A stretch of 64,000 nt of DNA, from positions 124,001 through 188,000 of the forward strand of contig NZ_JAAAJC010000001.1 of NCBI RefSeq assembly GCF_009900715.1. The letters are read 5' to 3'. This DNA comes from Halococcus salsus (GTDB lineage: Archaea; Halobacteriota; Halobacteria; Halobacteriales; Halococcaceae). How positions within the stretch are numbered: the stretch's first letter is position 1; every line of letters starts with the position of its first letter. The notes under the pieces are model-generated. The model made no database searches. It was not told the DNA's origin and saw only the letters and a program-made list of their open reading frames with translations. The position numbers and the translations under genes are program-made. Below, piece after piece: positions 16,951 through 25,796 of the stretch.

Positions 16951-17055
16951 CCATAGCTCCTCGCGATGATCGTCGTACAGTGTCACGGCCCGCTCTCCAA
17001 GCCAGTCGTCCTCTTTGATAAGTGCGAGCAGGAAATCCACCTCGACGTAGATCAC
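16940..17055 (-). pseudogene. Truncated PIN-domain (VapC-like) toxin
   Basis: The frame from the ATG at 17055 begins MIYVEVDFLLALIKEDDWLG, the usual start of a VapC PIN ribonuclease with the first acidic active-site residue (Asp7). It is recognisable only to about residue 38 (ELWAP). After that the frame runs antisense through the AbrB fragment until a stop at 16708, giving no PIN motifs. The later acidic residues of the active site are missing, so the toxin should be inactive. It overlaps the antitoxin stop by 4 bp. Confidence 0.65.
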
Positions 17056-17276
17056 GGGCCGGCCTCGTTGAGCGCTTCGTCCAGTGCCCCCCGCTTCAGT
17101 TCCTCGACCGAAGCGTCTACGTCGCGGAACTCCTCACGGAGCGCGGCCAGTGGGTCCTCGTCGACGGGGATCAGTACGAGCCGGTCACCGCGGTCGACGA
17201 GTTCGAACCGGTCGCCGAACTTCTCTCGGAGGTGTTTCGGGAGATAGACACGGCCGTCCTCTGCGTCCGCGTCCAT
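17052..17276 (-). CDS. AbrB-type antitoxin (VapB-like), toxin partner broken
   Basis: This 74-aa protein has an AbrB-type DNA-binding hairpin (GRVYLPKHLREKFGDRFELV and DRLVLIPVDEDP) and a C-terminal helix DVDASVEELKRGALDEAL that would wrap the toxin. I chose the ATG at 17276, which follows a good operator-like repeat; a longer frame to 17423 lacks any domain. The gene is intact although its toxin, starting in the 4-bp overlap, is truncated. It may now be an orphan antitoxin or self-regulator. Confidence 0.75.
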   Translation of the reverse strand: MDADAEDGRVYLPKHLREKFGDRFELVDRGDRLVLIPVDEDPLAALREEFRDVDASVEELKRGALDEALNEAGP

Positions 17277-17301
17277 AGGTAAGGTAGTGGCTAAACCTAT
17301 G
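17274..17301. promoter_or_regulatory. Inverted repeat over the antitoxin start, likely operator
   Basis: CATAGGT (17274-17280) and ACCTATG (17295-17301) form a perfect 7-bp inverted repeat with a 14-bp spacer. The left arm includes the antitoxin start codon. Autorepression by AbrB-type antitoxins through such repeats is common; here it is inference. The remaining gap to 17476 shows nothing else clear. Confidence 0.5.
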
Positions 17302-17476
17302 TAAACGCTCCGCGGATAGGGTCGTTTTCCCACGATGCGGGTCGAATTGGAAACGTCCTGGACGGTCCCATTCGTCGTCACTCGTGGATCCGATAATGTA
17401 TGGTGACTACAGTCCCCCGTCACAGTACTGCCGTCGCCATCACGAAGCGACTGCTCGCGGGTTACGTCGAGAGAAG

Positions 17477-17547
17477 TGCGCTGGCCGAGATTTGAACTCG
17501 GGTTGTGACCATGGCAAGGTCACGTGATACCACTACACTACCAGCGC
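17477..17547 (-). tRNA. tRNA-Gly(GCC)
   Basis: The gene has a 7-bp acceptor stem (5' GCGCTGG with CCAGCGC), anticodon stem TGACC/GGTCA, loop TTGCCAT with anticodon GCC (17513-17515), and T-loop GTTCAAATC. Discriminator A is at 17477 and no CCA is encoded. It differs from the UCC isoacceptor mainly in the arms' stems. Confidence 0.95.
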
Positions 17548-17573
17548 CCTGCACTCTCAGTATCCCGCTGGAA

Positions 17574-17581
17574 GGTAAAAG
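17574..17581 (-). promoter_or_regulatory. TATA box of tRNA-Gly(GCC)
   Basis: On the minus strand CTTTTACC lies 27-34 bp before the tRNA 5' end, the expected distance for an archaeal TATA box. Confidence 0.55.
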
Positions 17582-17677
17582 CGTTCCGAATCGAATCCGA
17601 ACCACCGGACGGAGACCCGCTCTACGGGGCTCGTCGCGCCCTGTGAACGCGGCGCACGCGTCCAGCGAAGCGCTATC

Positions 17678-17685
17678 CTTTTACG
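17678..17685 (+). promoter_or_regulatory. TATA box of the RNA methyltransferase / ribosomal operon
   Basis: CTTTTACG would place the transcription start near 17705-17710, giving a leader of about 30 nt before the ATG at 17739. The same heptamer CTTTTAC is mirrored by GTAAAAG at 17696-17702 as a perfect inverted repeat with an 11-bp spacer. Confidence 0.45.
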
Positions 17686-17703
17686 AGCCAATACGGTAAA
17701 AGC

Positions 17704-17736
17704 GCCACAGTCTAGTGGCACGGCGCGAAAGCGCCG
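17704..17736 (+). promoter_or_regulatory. Leader hairpins before the ribosomal-protein operon, one with GAAA tetraloop
   Basis: Two stem-loops fit in the 35 bases before the start codon. GCCAC (17704-17708) pairs with GTGGC (17715-17719). CGGCGC (17721-17726) pairs with GCGCCG (17731-17736) around a GAAA loop, a GNRA tetraloop. The second stem ends 2 nt before the ATG at 17739, leaving no room for a Shine-Dalgarno site. Such a structure could be a translational switch or protein-binding site for the operon. Confidence 0.5.
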
Positions 17737-17738
17737 GC

Positions 17739-18563
17739 ATGACACGCAGCGTACTCGTGCCGTCATCCCTCTGTCGGGAGGCGAGCGACAAACGCGAGGC
17801 GACCCACAAGGTCGGCCTCGTGGCTCGTGCGGCCACCGTCTTCCGGGTCGACCGCGTCACGGTCTTCCCGGACGACGGTGGGAACCGACGATGGGGTGGC
17901 GGATTCGTCGCCACGGTACTCGCGTACGCCGCGACGGCCCCCTACCTCCGAAAGGAGGCCTGGGGCACGCGCGAGGAATTGGAGTACGTCGGTGTCCTGC
18001 CGCCGCTTCGCCCCGTCCCACGGACCGGCTCCGGACCACAGAGTTCGGGGTCGTTAAGACAGGGAATCGTGACCGAGGTCGGCCCTGATGGGCGCGTTCG
18101 GGTCAATTGCGGACTGCAACACCCGGTCTCGCTCGTCGTGCCTCCCGCGATGGAGGTCGGCGAGGGGGAACGCGTGACCGTCAGGATATCTTCGCGAGAA
18201 CCGGTCCGCGCACGGATCGTCGACGAACCCGCACCCGGGTTCACCGTCGACCGCGCGGACCTCCCGGCGGCGCTCGGCCGTGAGGACGCCGGGCTCCGGG
18301 TCGCCACGTCACGCCACGGTGAGGCGCTGACGACGGACGGACTCGGAGCACTGGCCGGAGGGCCCGGCGACCTGACAGTCGCCTTCGGGGCCCCCGAACG
18401 AGGGCTGCCGGAAATGCTCGACATCGACGTCGCGTCGGTGACGAGCGCCGAACCGGACGGCGGGTTCGACCGCTGGCTCAACACGGTTCCGAACCAGGGC
18501 AGCGAGGTCATCCGCACGGAAGAAGCCGTGTTCGCGACCCTCGCCTGCCTGACCCTGCCGTAA
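17739..18563 (+). CDS. Putative SPOUT-class RNA methyltransferase (DUF171)
   Basis: The 274-aa protein belongs to the archaeal/eukaryotic SPOUT family placed before rpl3 (putative RNA uridine N3-methyltransferase). It starts MTRSVLVPSSLCREASDKR, has KVGLVARAATVFRVDRVTVF, an inserted OB-like domain (about residues 110-165, LRQGIVTEVGPDGRVRVNCG), then the knot end with VAFGAPERGLPEML and VPNQGSEVIRTEEAVFATLA, the SAM-binding loop. It probably modifies ribosomal RNA. It stands 17 bp before rpl3 and so is likely the first gene of the ribosomal operon. The ATG at 17739 follows the leader hairpins; a GTG at 17715 would lie within them. Confidence 0.8.
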   Translation: MTRSVLVPSSLCREASDKREATHKVGLVARAATVFRVDRVTVFPDDGGNRRWGGGFVATVLAYAATAPYLRKEAWGTREELEYVGVLPPLRPVPRTGSGPQSSGSLRQGIVTEVGPDGRVRVNCGLQHPVSLVVPPAMEVGEGERVTVRISSREPVRARIVDEPAPGFTVDRADLPAALGREDAGLRVATSRHGEALTTDGLGALAGGPGDLTVAFGAPERGLPEMLDIDVASVTSAEPDGGFDRWLNTVPNQGSEVIRTEEAVFATLACLTLP

Positions 18564-18580
18564 CAGAGGGAACACACAAG

Positions 18581-19591
18581 ATGGTACAACCAAACAGACC
18601 ACGAAAAGGCTCGATGGGCTACAGCCCGCGCAAGCGTGCGACCAGCGAGGTCGCGCGCTTCGGGTCGTGGCCCGACGACGACGGACAGCCCGGGCTGCAG
18701 GGCTTTGCCGGCTACAAGGCCGGCATGAGCCACGTCGTGATGATCGACGACGCGGCGAACTCGCCACGCGAGGGGATGGAACAGACGGTTCCTGTCACCG
18801 TCGTGGAGACGCCCCCGATGCGCGCGGTCGCCCTGCGTGCCTACGAACAGACCCCCTACGGACTCCGCCCGCTCACCGAGACGTGGACCGACGAGTTCCA
18901 CGCGGACCTCGACAGAGCGCTCGACGTCCCCGACGGCGAATCCGACCCCGACGCGTTCGAGGAGGCCGTCTCCGAGGGCGACGTTTCGGAGATCCGCGCC
19001 ATCACCCACACCGTTCCGGGTGGGATGGCGAACATCCCGAAGAAGAAACCCGACGTGATGGAGACCCGGATCGGCGGCGGCGACGTCGACGACCGCCTCG
19101 AGTTCGGTCTCGACCTCATCGCCGGCGGCGGCGAACACAACATGACCGAAGTGTTCCGCCCCGGCGAGTACATGGACGTCGCCGGCGTCACGAAGGGCAA
19201 GGGCACCCAGGGCCCCGTCAAGCGCTGGGGCGTCCAGAAACGCAAGGGCAAACACGCCCGTCAGGGGTGGCGGCGCCGCATCGGTAACCTCGGCCCGTGG
19301 AACCCCTCGCGCGTGCGCTCGACCGTCCCCCAGCAGGGCCAGATGGGCTACCACCAGCGGACGGAGCTCAACAAGCGCCTCGTGAGCGTGGGCGACGGCG
19401 ACGACGCCAGCGCCGAGGGCGGCTTCGTCGGCTACGGCGAGGTCGACGGCCCCTACGCGCTCGTGAAGGGATCGCTTCCCGGTCCGGACCAGCGACTCGT
19501 TCGCTTCCGACCGGCGATCCGACCCGGAGACCAGCCGCGCCTCGACCCCGAGGTCCGGTACGTCTCGACCGCCTCCAACCAAGGACAATGA
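18581..19591 (+). CDS. rpl3: Ribosomal protein uL3
   Basis: The 336-aa large-subunit protein binds 23S rRNA near the peptidyl-transferase centre and sarcin-ricin region. It has the archaeal start MVQPNRPRKGSMGYSPRKRA and the core segments VTKGKGTQGPVKRWGVQKRK and PQQGQMGYHQRTELNKR. Length is normal for archaea. It opens the S10/spc run and overlaps rpl4 by 4 bp. Confidence 0.97.
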   Translation: MVQPNRPRKGSMGYSPRKRATSEVARFGSWPDDDGQPGLQGFAGYKAGMSHVVMIDDAANSPREGMEQTVPVTVVETPPMRAVALRAYEQTPYGLRPLTETWTDEFHADLDRALDVPDGESDPDAFEEAVSEGDVSEIRAITHTVPGGMANIPKKKPDVMETRIGGGDVDDRLEFGLDLIAGGGEHNMTEVFRPGEYMDVAGVTKGKGTQGPVKRWGVQKRKGKHARQGWRRRIGNLGPWNPSRVRSTVPQQGQMGYHQRTELNKRLVSVGDGDDASAEGGFVGYGEVDGPYALVKGSLPGPDQRLVRFRPAIRPGDQPRLDPEVRYVSTASNQGQ

Positions 19592-20325
19592 GTGTAACCA
19601 AATTCGACACCGACGGCGAGGACGCGGGCGAGGTCGACCTCCCCGAGGTCTTCGAGACGCCGTACCGCCCCGACCTCATCGCGCGGTCGGTGCGCGCCGC
19701 CCAGGCCAACCGGTCGCAGGCCCACGGGGCCGACGACTACGCCGGGATGCGTACCCCCGCCGAATCGATGGGGAGCGGCCGCGGGATGGCCCACGTCCCC
19801 CAGTCGAACGGGCAGGCGCGGCGTGTCCCCCAGGCCGTCAGCGGCCGTGCGGCACACCCGCCGAAGGAAGAACAGGACCGTTCGCAGAAGGTCAACACGA
19901 AGGAACGAAAGCTCGCGACCCGGAGCGCCATCGCGGCCACGGCCGACCCCGAACTGGTCGAAGAGCGCGGGCACGTCTTCGAGGGCGACCTCCCGCTCGT
20001 CGTGAGCGACGAGTTCGAGGACCTGGAGAAGACCCGCGAGGTCGCCGACCTCCTCGACTCGCTCGGGGTCGCCGGCGACATCGAGCGCGCCGAGGACCGG
20101 ACGGTCCGCGCGGGCCGCGGGACGACCCGTGGCCGGAAGTACAAACGAGCCAAATCGATCCTGTTCGTCACGAGCGGCGAGCCCTCGCGCGCGGCGCGTA
20201 ACCTCGCCGGGGCCGACGTCGCCACCGCACAGGTGGTCAACGCGGAGGACCTCGCGCCCGGCACGCAGGCGGGCCGGCTGACGATCTGGACCGAGAGCGC
20301 CATCGAGGAGGTAGCCAGCCGATGA
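19588..20325 (+). CDS. rpl4: Ribosomal protein uL4
   Basis: At 245 aa it is the archaeal form of L4, whose extended loop lines the exit tunnel. Seen are TPYRPDLIARSVRAAQANR, the loop DYAGMRTPAESMGSGRGMAH, and AGRGTTRGRKYKRAKSILFV. The ATG at 19588 overlaps the rpl3 stop by 4 bp. Confidence 0.97.
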   Translation: MSVTKFDTDGEDAGEVDLPEVFETPYRPDLIARSVRAAQANRSQAHGADDYAGMRTPAESMGSGRGMAHVPQSNGQARRVPQAVSGRAAHPPKEEQDRSQKVNTKERKLATRSAIAATADPELVEERGHVFEGDLPLVVSDEFEDLEKTREVADLLDSLGVAGDIERAEDRTVRAGRGTTRGRKYKRAKSILFVTSGEPSRAARNLAGADVATAQVVNAEDLAPGTQAGRLTIWTESAIEEVASR

Positions 20326-20573
20326 GCGTAATGAAATACCCCTACGTCACCGAGAAGGCGATGAACGAGATGGACTACCGGAACAAGCTCCAGTTCGTGG
20401 TGGCGACCGACGCCACCAAGGCCGACGTCAAGTCGGACCTCGAGGAGCAGTTCGACGTCGCCATCACGAAGGTGACCACCCAGGTCACCCCGCGGGGGCA
20501 GAAGAAGGCGACCGTCACGCTCAGCGAGGACGACGACGCACAGGACGTCGCCTCGCGGCTGGGGGTGTTCTGA
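20322..20573 (+). CDS. rpl23: Ribosomal protein uL23
   Basis: This 83-aa protein sits at the tunnel exit, where it docks SRP and the translocon. It has KYPYVTEKAMNEMDYRNKLQ and a beta-hairpin end VTLSEDDDAQDVASRLGVF. It overlaps rpl4 by 4 bp. Confidence 0.96.
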   Translation: MSVMKYPYVTEKAMNEMDYRNKLQFVVATDATKADVKSDLEEQFDVAITKVTTQVTPRGQKKATVTLSEDDDAQDVASRLGVF

Positions 20574-20574
20574 G

Positions 20575-21288
20575 ATGGGACGACGGATCCAGGGTCAGCG
20601 ACGTGGTCGCGGGACGCCGACGTTCCGTGCGCCCTCGCACCGCTACAAGGCCGAACTCTCCCACCCGACCGTCGAGGGCGATGACGTGGTCTCGGGCACG
20701 GTGGTCGACATCGAACACGACCCCGCCCGAAGCGCACCGGTCGCTGCAGTCGAGTTCGACGACGGCGACCGCCGACTCGTGCTCGCACCGGAGGGCATCG
20801 GCGTCGGCGAACAGCTCCAGGTCGGCGTCACCGCCGAGATCAAACCAGGCAACACGCTCCCGCTCGCCGAGATCCCCGAGGGGATCCCGGTCTGCAACGT
20901 CGAGAGCCACCCGGGCGACGGCGGGAAGTTCGCCCGGTCGTCGGGCGTGAACGCCCAGCTGATCACCCACGACCGCCACGCCGCGGTGGTCGAACTGCCC
21001 AGCGGCGAGATCAAACGCCTCAGCCCGCAGTGTCGCGCCACGATCGGCGTGGTCGCGGGCGGTGGCCGAACGGAGAAGCCGTTCGTGAAGGCGGGGAACA
21101 AACACCACAAGATGCGCTCGCGCGGGACGAAGTACCCCCGCGTGAGCGGTGTGGCGATGAACGCCGCCGACCACCCGTTCGGTGGCGGTGGCCGTCAGCA
21201 CCCCGGCCAGCCGAAGAGCATCTCGCGGGACGCACCGCCCGGCCGGAAGGTCGGTGACATCGCCTCGCGGCGAACCGGGAGGAAGTAA
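20575..21288 (+). CDS. rpl2: Ribosomal protein uL2
   Basis: The 237-aa protein is essential for subunit joining and peptide-bond formation. It starts [20 protein letters not shown] and holds the conserved C-terminal loop [20 protein letters not shown], with the His of the peptidyl-transferase region. One base separates it from rpl23. Confidence 0.97.
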   Translation: MGRRIQGQRRGRGTPTFRAPSHRYKAELSHPTVEGDDVVSGTVVDIEHDPARSAPVAAVEFDDGDRRLVLAPEGIGVGEQLQVGVTAEIKPGNTLPLAEIPEGIPVCNVESHPGDGGKFARSSGVNAQLITHDRHAAVVELPSGEIKRLSPQCRATIGVVAGGGRTEKPFVKAGNKHHKMRSRGTKYPRVSGVAMNAADHPFGGGGRQHPGQPKSISRDAPPGRKVGDIASRRTGRK

Positions 21289-21290
21289 AC

Positions 21291-21713
21291 ATGAGTTCGG
21301 ACTACAGAACCGGCCGTGAGGGCGAGTTCACCTACCGCGGCCACACGATGGAGGAACTGAACGCGATGGAGATCGACGAGGTCGCCGAGCTGCTGCCGGC
21401 CCGCAAGCGCCGCAGCATCGAGCGCGGGCTCTCGATCGAGAAGGAGAAACTCCTCGAGAAGGCCCGCGAGGCCGACGAGGAGGACACCGCGAACGACCCG
21501 ATCCGGACGCACCTGCGCGACATGCCGGTGCTCCCGGCGTTCGTCGGCAAGACCTTCGCGATCCACAACGGCCAGGAGTTCGAGCGAGTACGCATCGAAC
21601 CCGAGATGCTCGGCCACTACCTGGGCGAGTTCCAGCTCACCCGGACGTCGGTCGAACACGGCCAGGCGGGCATCGGGGCGACGCGGTCCTCGAAGTTCGT
21701 ACCGCTCAAATGA
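21291..21713 (+). CDS. rps19: Ribosomal protein uS19
   Basis: The 140-aa small-subunit head protein has the archaeal N-terminal extension ([20 protein letters not shown]) before the core [20 protein letters not shown] and [20 protein letters not shown]. It begins 2 bp after rpl2. Confidence 0.96.
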   Translation: MSSDYRTGREGEFTYRGHTMEELNAMEIDEVAELLPARKRRSIERGLSIEKEKLLEKAREADEEDTANDPIRTHLRDMPVLPAFVGKTFAIHNGQEFERVRIEPEMLGHYLGEFQLTRTSVEHGQAGIGATRSSKFVPLK

Positions 21714-21728
21714 TGGGGAACTAACACA

Positions 21729-22196
21729 ATGGGAATCAGCTACAGCGTGGACGCGGACCCGGAGAAAACGGCGAAAGCCATGCTCCGAGAGCGCCACATG
21801 AGCCACAAGCACAGCAAGGAGATCGCCCGTGAGATCAAGGGGATGACGATCGCGGACGCCCGCGAGTACCTCGAAGCCGTCATCGACGGGACTCGATCCG
21901 TGCCGTTCCGGTCGCACAACACCGGTGTCGGTCACCGGAGCGACGTCGACGGCTGGGACGCGGGTCGCTACCCCGAGAAGGCCTCGGGCGCGTTCCTCGA
22001 CCTGCTCGAAAACGTCGGCGCGAACGCCGAACACGGTGGCTTCGAGCCGGACGGTATGGTCATCAGCCACGTCGCCGCCCACAAGGTCGGCGAGTCCCAG
22101 GGTCGCAAACCCCGCGCGATGGGGCGGGCGACCGCCTGGAACACCCCCGAGGTCGACGTCGAGATGATCGTCGAAGACCAGGAGGTCGAGAACTGA
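21729..22196 (+). CDS. rpl22: Ribosomal protein uL22
   Basis: The 155-aa protein lines the exit tunnel. It starts MGISYSVDADPEKTAKAML, has the core HSKEIAREIKGMTIADAREY, and the tunnel loop RKPRAMGRATAWNTPEVDVE. The stop and the rps3 start share one base (TGATG). Confidence 0.96.
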   Translation: MGISYSVDADPEKTAKAMLRERHMSHKHSKEIAREIKGMTIADAREYLEAVIDGTRSVPFRSHNTGVGHRSDVDGWDAGRYPEKASGAFLDLLENVGANAEHGGFEPDGMVISHVAAHKVGESQGRKPRAMGRATAWNTPEVDVEMIVEDQEVEN

Positions 22197-23296
22197 TGGC
22201 GACCGAACAGCAGTTCATCGAGGACGGGATGCAGCGCACCCAGATCGACGAGTTCTTCGCCGAGGAGCTGGGTCGAGCCGGCTACGGCGGGATGGAACTC
22301 GCCAAGACCCCGATGGGCACCCAGATCGTCCTCCGAGCCGAGAAACCCGGCATGGTGATCGGCAAGGGCGGCAAGAACATCCGGAAGGTCACGGCGGAAC
22401 TCGAGGACCGTTTCAATCTCGACGACCCCCAGATCGACGTCCAGGAGGTCGACGAACCCGACCTCAACGCCCAGATCGTCGCCGACCGCCTCGCGAACGC
22501 CCTCGAACGTGGCTGGTACTTCCGGAAGGCCGGCCACACCACGATCGACCGGATCATGGACGCGGGCGCACGCGGTGCGGAGATCACCCTCAACGGGAAG
22601 GTGACGGGCGCGCGCTCGCGCGACGAGAAGTTCAACCGGGGCTACATCAAGCATAACGGCGAGCCCTCGAAGGACATCGTCGACCGCGGCAACGGCGTCG
22701 CGGTGATGAAGCTCGGGACGATCGGCGTCACGGTGCGGATCATCCCGCCGAACGCCGAGCTCCCCGACGACTTCCGCATCCGGGAGGACGTCGACGTCTC
22801 CGACCTCGTGCCCGAGGACATCGAGTCCGGCGACGAGGTCGACGCCCTGCTCGACGAGGGCGAGGGCGAACCCGTCGCGGGCCCCGAGGAGTCCGACTCC
22901 GAGGAGGAGTTCGAGCTCACCGACGAGGAGGCCCCCGAGACCGACGACCTCGCCGAGGAGGAGATCCTCGAAGAGGCCGTCGAGAGCGAGGAGGGTGCGT
23001 CCGAGACGTCGCCGCCGGATTCGGCGGCCGAACCCGACGTCGACGAGGACCTCTCCGAGGAGACCGAGGCCGACGCCGAGGCGCTCCTCGACGAGATGGA
23101 GTCGGTCGAAGGCCTGACCGCCATCGACGGTGTCGGCGACGCGAAGGCCGACGCGCTTCGCGAGGCCGGCTTCGAGTCGGTCGAGGACGTCCAGGCCGCG
23201 AGCGAGGACGACCTCGCCGAGGCCGAGGGCATCGGCGCGGCGTTCGCCGAACGCATCAAACAGGGTGCCGACGACCTCGTGGAGGCGGAGAACTGA
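22196..23296 (+). CDS. rps3: Ribosomal protein uS3 with C-terminal helix-hairpin-helix module
   Basis: The first 210 residues are a standard archaeal S3 with an N-terminal KH domain ([19 protein letters not shown] at 56-59) at the mRNA entry channel. After it comes a Glu/Asp-rich linker of about 90 residues and then, at about residues 304-366, a helix-hairpin-helix unit: [20 protein letters not shown], then [14 protein letters not shown]. The protein is therefore 366 aa, longer than the roughly 300 aa usual in haloarchaea. The added unit closely resembles those in the L32e of this operon. Confidence 0.95.
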   Translation: MATEQQFIEDGMQRTQIDEFFAEELGRAGYGGMELAKTPMGTQIVLRAEKPGMVIGKGGKNIRKVTAELEDRFNLDDPQIDVQEVDEPDLNAQIVADRLANALERGWYFRKAGHTTIDRIMDAGARGAEITLNGKVTGARSRDEKFNRGYIKHNGEPSKDIVDRGNGVAVMKLGTIGVTVRIIPPNAELPDDFRIREDVDVSDLVPEDIESGDEVDALLDEGEGEPVAGPEESDSEEEFELTDEEAPETDDLAEEEILEEAVESEEGASETSPPDSAAEPDVDEDLSEETEADAEALLDEMESVEGLTAIDGVGDAKADALREAGFESVEDVQAASEDDLAEAEGIGAAFAERIKQGADDLVEAEN

Positions 23297-23526
23297 TGGC
23301 CATCCTCTACGCCGCGGAGATCCGCGACATGACGCCGGCCGAGCGCGAGGCCGAACTCGAGGAGCTCGAAACCGAGCTGCTCAACTCGCGTGCGGTGCAG
23401 GCGGCGGGTGGCGCGCCCGAGGACCCCGGCCGTATCGGGGAGCTCCGGCGCACCATCGCGCGGCTCAAGACCATCCGGAACGAGGAAGGCGACCTCGACG
23501 AGAACGAGGACGAGGAGGCCTCCTGA
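23296..23526 (+). CDS. rpl29: Ribosomal protein uL29
   Basis: The 76-aa helical-hairpin protein near the tunnel exit has [20 protein letters not shown] and [19 protein letters not shown], with an acidic tail typical of halophiles. It shares one base with the genes on both sides. Confidence 0.95.
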   Translation: MAILYAAEIRDMTPAEREAELEELETELLNSRAVQAAGGAPEDPGRIGELRRTIARLKTIRNEEGDLDENEDEEAS

Positions 23527-23834
23527 TGGCGGTGACGCCGGAGACGGTCGCACGACACGAACTCTGCGGGCTCCCCGCGCGAGTGGCGGCGGCGGACGAC
23601 CCGTCGCTCGTCGGGACCGCCGGTCGTGTCGTGAGCGAAACGCGATCCACCCTCCGGGTCGAGACCGACTCGACGCGGACGAAACAGGTGCCGAAGGCCG
23701 GTGCGACCTTCGAGTTCGACCTCGGGGACGGGGCCGAGTCGACCGACTCGGCGTTCGTCACCGTCGAGGGCGAACGGCTGGTCGCCCCGCCGGCACGGCG
23801 GACCGAACGGAGCAGTGATTCGAAATGGCGTTAG
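23526..23834 (+). CDS. rnp1: RNase P protein component 1 (Rpp29/Pop4)
   Basis: The 102-aa protein is a subunit of archaeal RNase P, which trims tRNA 5' ends. It shows HELCGLPARVAAADDPSLVG followed by GTAGRVVSETRSTLRVETD and PKAGATFEFDL, the Sm-like barrel of the family. The location between rpl29 and rps17 is the standard archaeal one. The ATG at 23526 overlaps the rpl29 stop; its end overlaps rps17 by 10 bp. Confidence 0.92.
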   Translation: MAVTPETVARHELCGLPARVAAADDPSLVGTAGRVVSETRSTLRVETDSTRTKQVPKAGATFEFDLGDGAESTDSAFVTVEGERLVAPPARRTERSSDSKWR

Positions 23835-24256
23835 GACTCAACGTAGACGAACCCGAGGCGACCTGCGACGACCCGAACTGTCCGTTCCACGGCACGCTGT
23901 CCGTGCGCGGCGGGACGGTCGACGGCGTGGTCGTCTCGACGGACATGGACAGATCGGCCGTCGTCGAACGCGAATACGACGTGGCGGTCCCGAAGTACGA
24001 CCGGGCGATGAAACGGCGCTCGCGGACGCCCGCGCACGCGCCCGACTGCCTCGAGATCGAGGTGGGCGAGCCGGTGCGGATCGCCGAGACCCGCCCGCTC
24101 TCGAAGACCAAATCCCACGTCGTGGTCGGTCGGATCGACACCGACCGCGACCTCGGCGCGACCAGCCTCTCGGGGCCCTCGGACGCCGAGAGCGAGGCCG
24201 CGATGAGCGACATCGAGGAGAGCGTCGCCGAGGCCGAGGACGGAGGTGAGGCCTGA
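23825..24256 (+). CDS. rps17: Ribosomal protein uS17
   Basis: The 143-aa protein has the OB-fold core [20 protein letters not shown] and [20 protein letters not shown] and an N-terminal [10 protein letters not shown] typical of archaea. Its acidic tail ends AEDGGEA because the codons contain GGAGGTGA, the ribosome-binding site of rpl14. Confidence 0.95.
   Translation: MALGLNVDEPEATCDDPNCPFHGTLSVRGGTVDGVVVSTDMDRSAVVEREYDVAVPKYDRAMKRRSRTPAHAPDCLEIEVGEPVRIAETRPLSKTKSHVVVGRIDTDRDLGATSLSGPSDAESEAAMSDIEESVAEAEDGGEA
24242..24249 (+). promoter_or_regulatory. Shine-Dalgarno site of rpl14 inside rps17
   Basis: GGAGGTGA, a full-strength site, ends 6 nt before the rpl14 ATG and is read as coding sequence at the end of rps17. 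Confidence 0.75.
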
Positions 24257-24654
24257 TGGAAGCCCTCTCGGCCGACGTCAGTCAGGGCCTCGAGAAGGGC
24301 TCGCTGGTGACGTGTGCCGACAACACCGGCGCACGCCAGCTCCGCGTGATCAGCGTCTCGGGCTACCACGGCACCAAGAACCGCCACCCGAAGGCCGGGA
24401 TCGGCGACAAGATCACGGTGTCGGTGACGAAGGGGACGCCCGAGATGCGTCGCCAGGTGCTCGAAGCCGTCGTGATCCGCCAGCGAAAGCCGATCCGACG
24501 ACCCGACGGCACTCGATTGAAGTTCGAGGACAACGCCGCGGTCATCGTCGACGAGAACGAGGACCCTCGGGGGACCGAACTCCGTGGGCCGATCGCGCGC
24601 GAGGTCGCCGAACGGTTCGGCTCGATCGCGAGCGCGGCAACGATGATCGTCTGA
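24256..24654 (+). CDS. rpl14: Ribosomal protein uL14
   Basis: The 132-aa subunit-interface protein reads [20 protein letters not shown] and ends with [19 protein letters not shown], the conserved L14 ends. It shares one base with rps17. Confidence 0.97.
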   Translation: MEALSADVSQGLEKGSLVTCADNTGARQLRVISVSGYHGTKNRHPKAGIGDKITVSVTKGTPEMRRQVLEAVVIRQRKPIRRPDGTRLKFEDNAAVIVDENEDPRGTELRGPIAREVAERFGSIASAATMIV

Positions 24655-24661
24655 GACAACC

Positions 24662-25021
24662 ATGAGCAAGCAACCACACAAACAACGCACACGAACGGAG
24701 CGTGCGCCGCTCCACGAGAAGCACCGACAGGTCCGTGCGACGCTCTCGGGCGACCTCCGTGACGAGTACGGCAAACGGAGCGCCCGCGTCAACGCGGGCG
24801 ACACCGTGGAGGTCATGCGCGGGGACTTCGCCGGCGAGGAGGGCGAAGTCGTGAGCGTCGACCTTCGGAACACGACCGTCGACGTCGAGGACGTCACCGT
24901 CGAGACCGCCGACGGCGAGGACGTCCCGCGTTCGCTCGACGCGAGCAACCTCCGGATCACCGACCTCAACCTCGACGACTCGCGTCGCGAGGACCGACTG
25001 GAGGCCGACGACGATGAGTAA
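24662..25021 (+). CDS. rpl24: Ribosomal protein uL24
   Basis: The 119-aa protein has the KOW motif [20 protein letters not shown] after a basic start [20 protein letters not shown]. It binds 23S rRNA near the tunnel exit. Its end overlaps rps4e by 8 bp. Confidence 0.96.
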   Translation: MSKQPHKQRTRTERAPLHEKHRQVRATLSGDLRDEYGKRSARVNAGDTVEVMRGDFAGEEGEVVSVDLRNTTVDVEDVTVETADGEDVPRSLDASNLRITDLNLDDSRREDRLEADDDE

Positions 25022-25796
25022 GCACCAAAAGCGACTCTCGGTGCCGAACTCCTGGCCGGTCGAGCGAAAGACCGCCACCTTCACCGTGAAGGCCACCGCC
25101 GGCCCGCACGGCGAGGACGGGGTGCCGCTCCTCATCCTGCTCCGGGACGTCCTCGGCTACGTCGACTCCCGGAAGGAGGCGCGCTACGCGCTGAACCAGG
25201 GCTCCGTGCTGGTCAACAACGAGCCCCTCAGCGACGAACAGCGGCCGATCGGGATGTTCGACATCGTCGAGTTCGCCGAGCGCGACGAGCACTATCGGGT
25301 GTTCCCCGACGAGGGCGGCCGGCTGGCGCTCACCCCGATCGACGCCGCGGACGCCGACTCGAAGCTCGGCAAGATCGAGGGCAAGCGACAGGTGCCGGGC
25401 GGCAACACGCAGCTCTCGCTCCACGACGGTCGCACCCTCGAGATCGAGGAGGGCGACTACGCCGGCAACGACTCGATCGTCGTCGACACCGACAACGAGA
25501 TCCTCGCGCACTTCCCCTACGAGGAGGGCGCGCTGGTCACGGCGGTTCGCGGCCAGCACGCTGGCGAGATCGGCGAGATCGACGAGATCCAGGTCACCCC
25601 CGGGAGCTCGCCGAACAACGTCCTGGTGAGCCAGGACGACGGCGAGGGCTTCGAGACGATCGCCGACTACGTGGTCGTCATCGACGAGAACTTCGTCGAG
25701 GAGGACGACGAGGAGACCGTCACCACAACCGGCGAGGACCAGCCGGAACCCGAATCCGACGCCGACGAGGCCACCGACGGAGGTGAGGACGAATGA
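25014..25796 (+). CDS. rps4e: Ribosomal protein eS4
   Basis: The 260-aa small-subunit protein, absent from bacteria, has the S4-like RNA-binding segment [20 protein letters not shown], a central domain with [20 protein letters not shown], and a KOW-like end [16 protein letters not shown]. An acidic tail of about 35 residues makes it longer than usual and ends with DGGEDE, set by the rpl5 Shine-Dalgarno site. Confidence 0.95.
   Translation: MSKHQKRLSVPNSWPVERKTATFTVKATAGPHGEDGVPLLILLRDVLGYVDSRKEARYALNQGSVLVNNEPLSDEQRPIGMFDIVEFAERDEHYRVFPDEGGRLALTPIDAADADSKLGKIEGKRQVPGGNTQLSLHDGRTLEIEEGDYAGNDSIVVDTDNEILAHFPYEEGALVTAVRGQHAGEIGEIDEIQVTPGSSPNNVLVSQDDGEGFETIADYVVVIDENFVEEDDEETVTTTGEDQPEPESDADEATDGGEDE
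25779..25786 (+). promoter_or_regulatory. Shine-Dalgarno site of rpl5 inside rps4e
   Basis: GGAGGTGA, ending 6 nt before the rpl5 ATG, is the same octamer at the same distance as the rpl14 site. It encodes part of the acidic tail of eS4. Confidence 0.75.
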
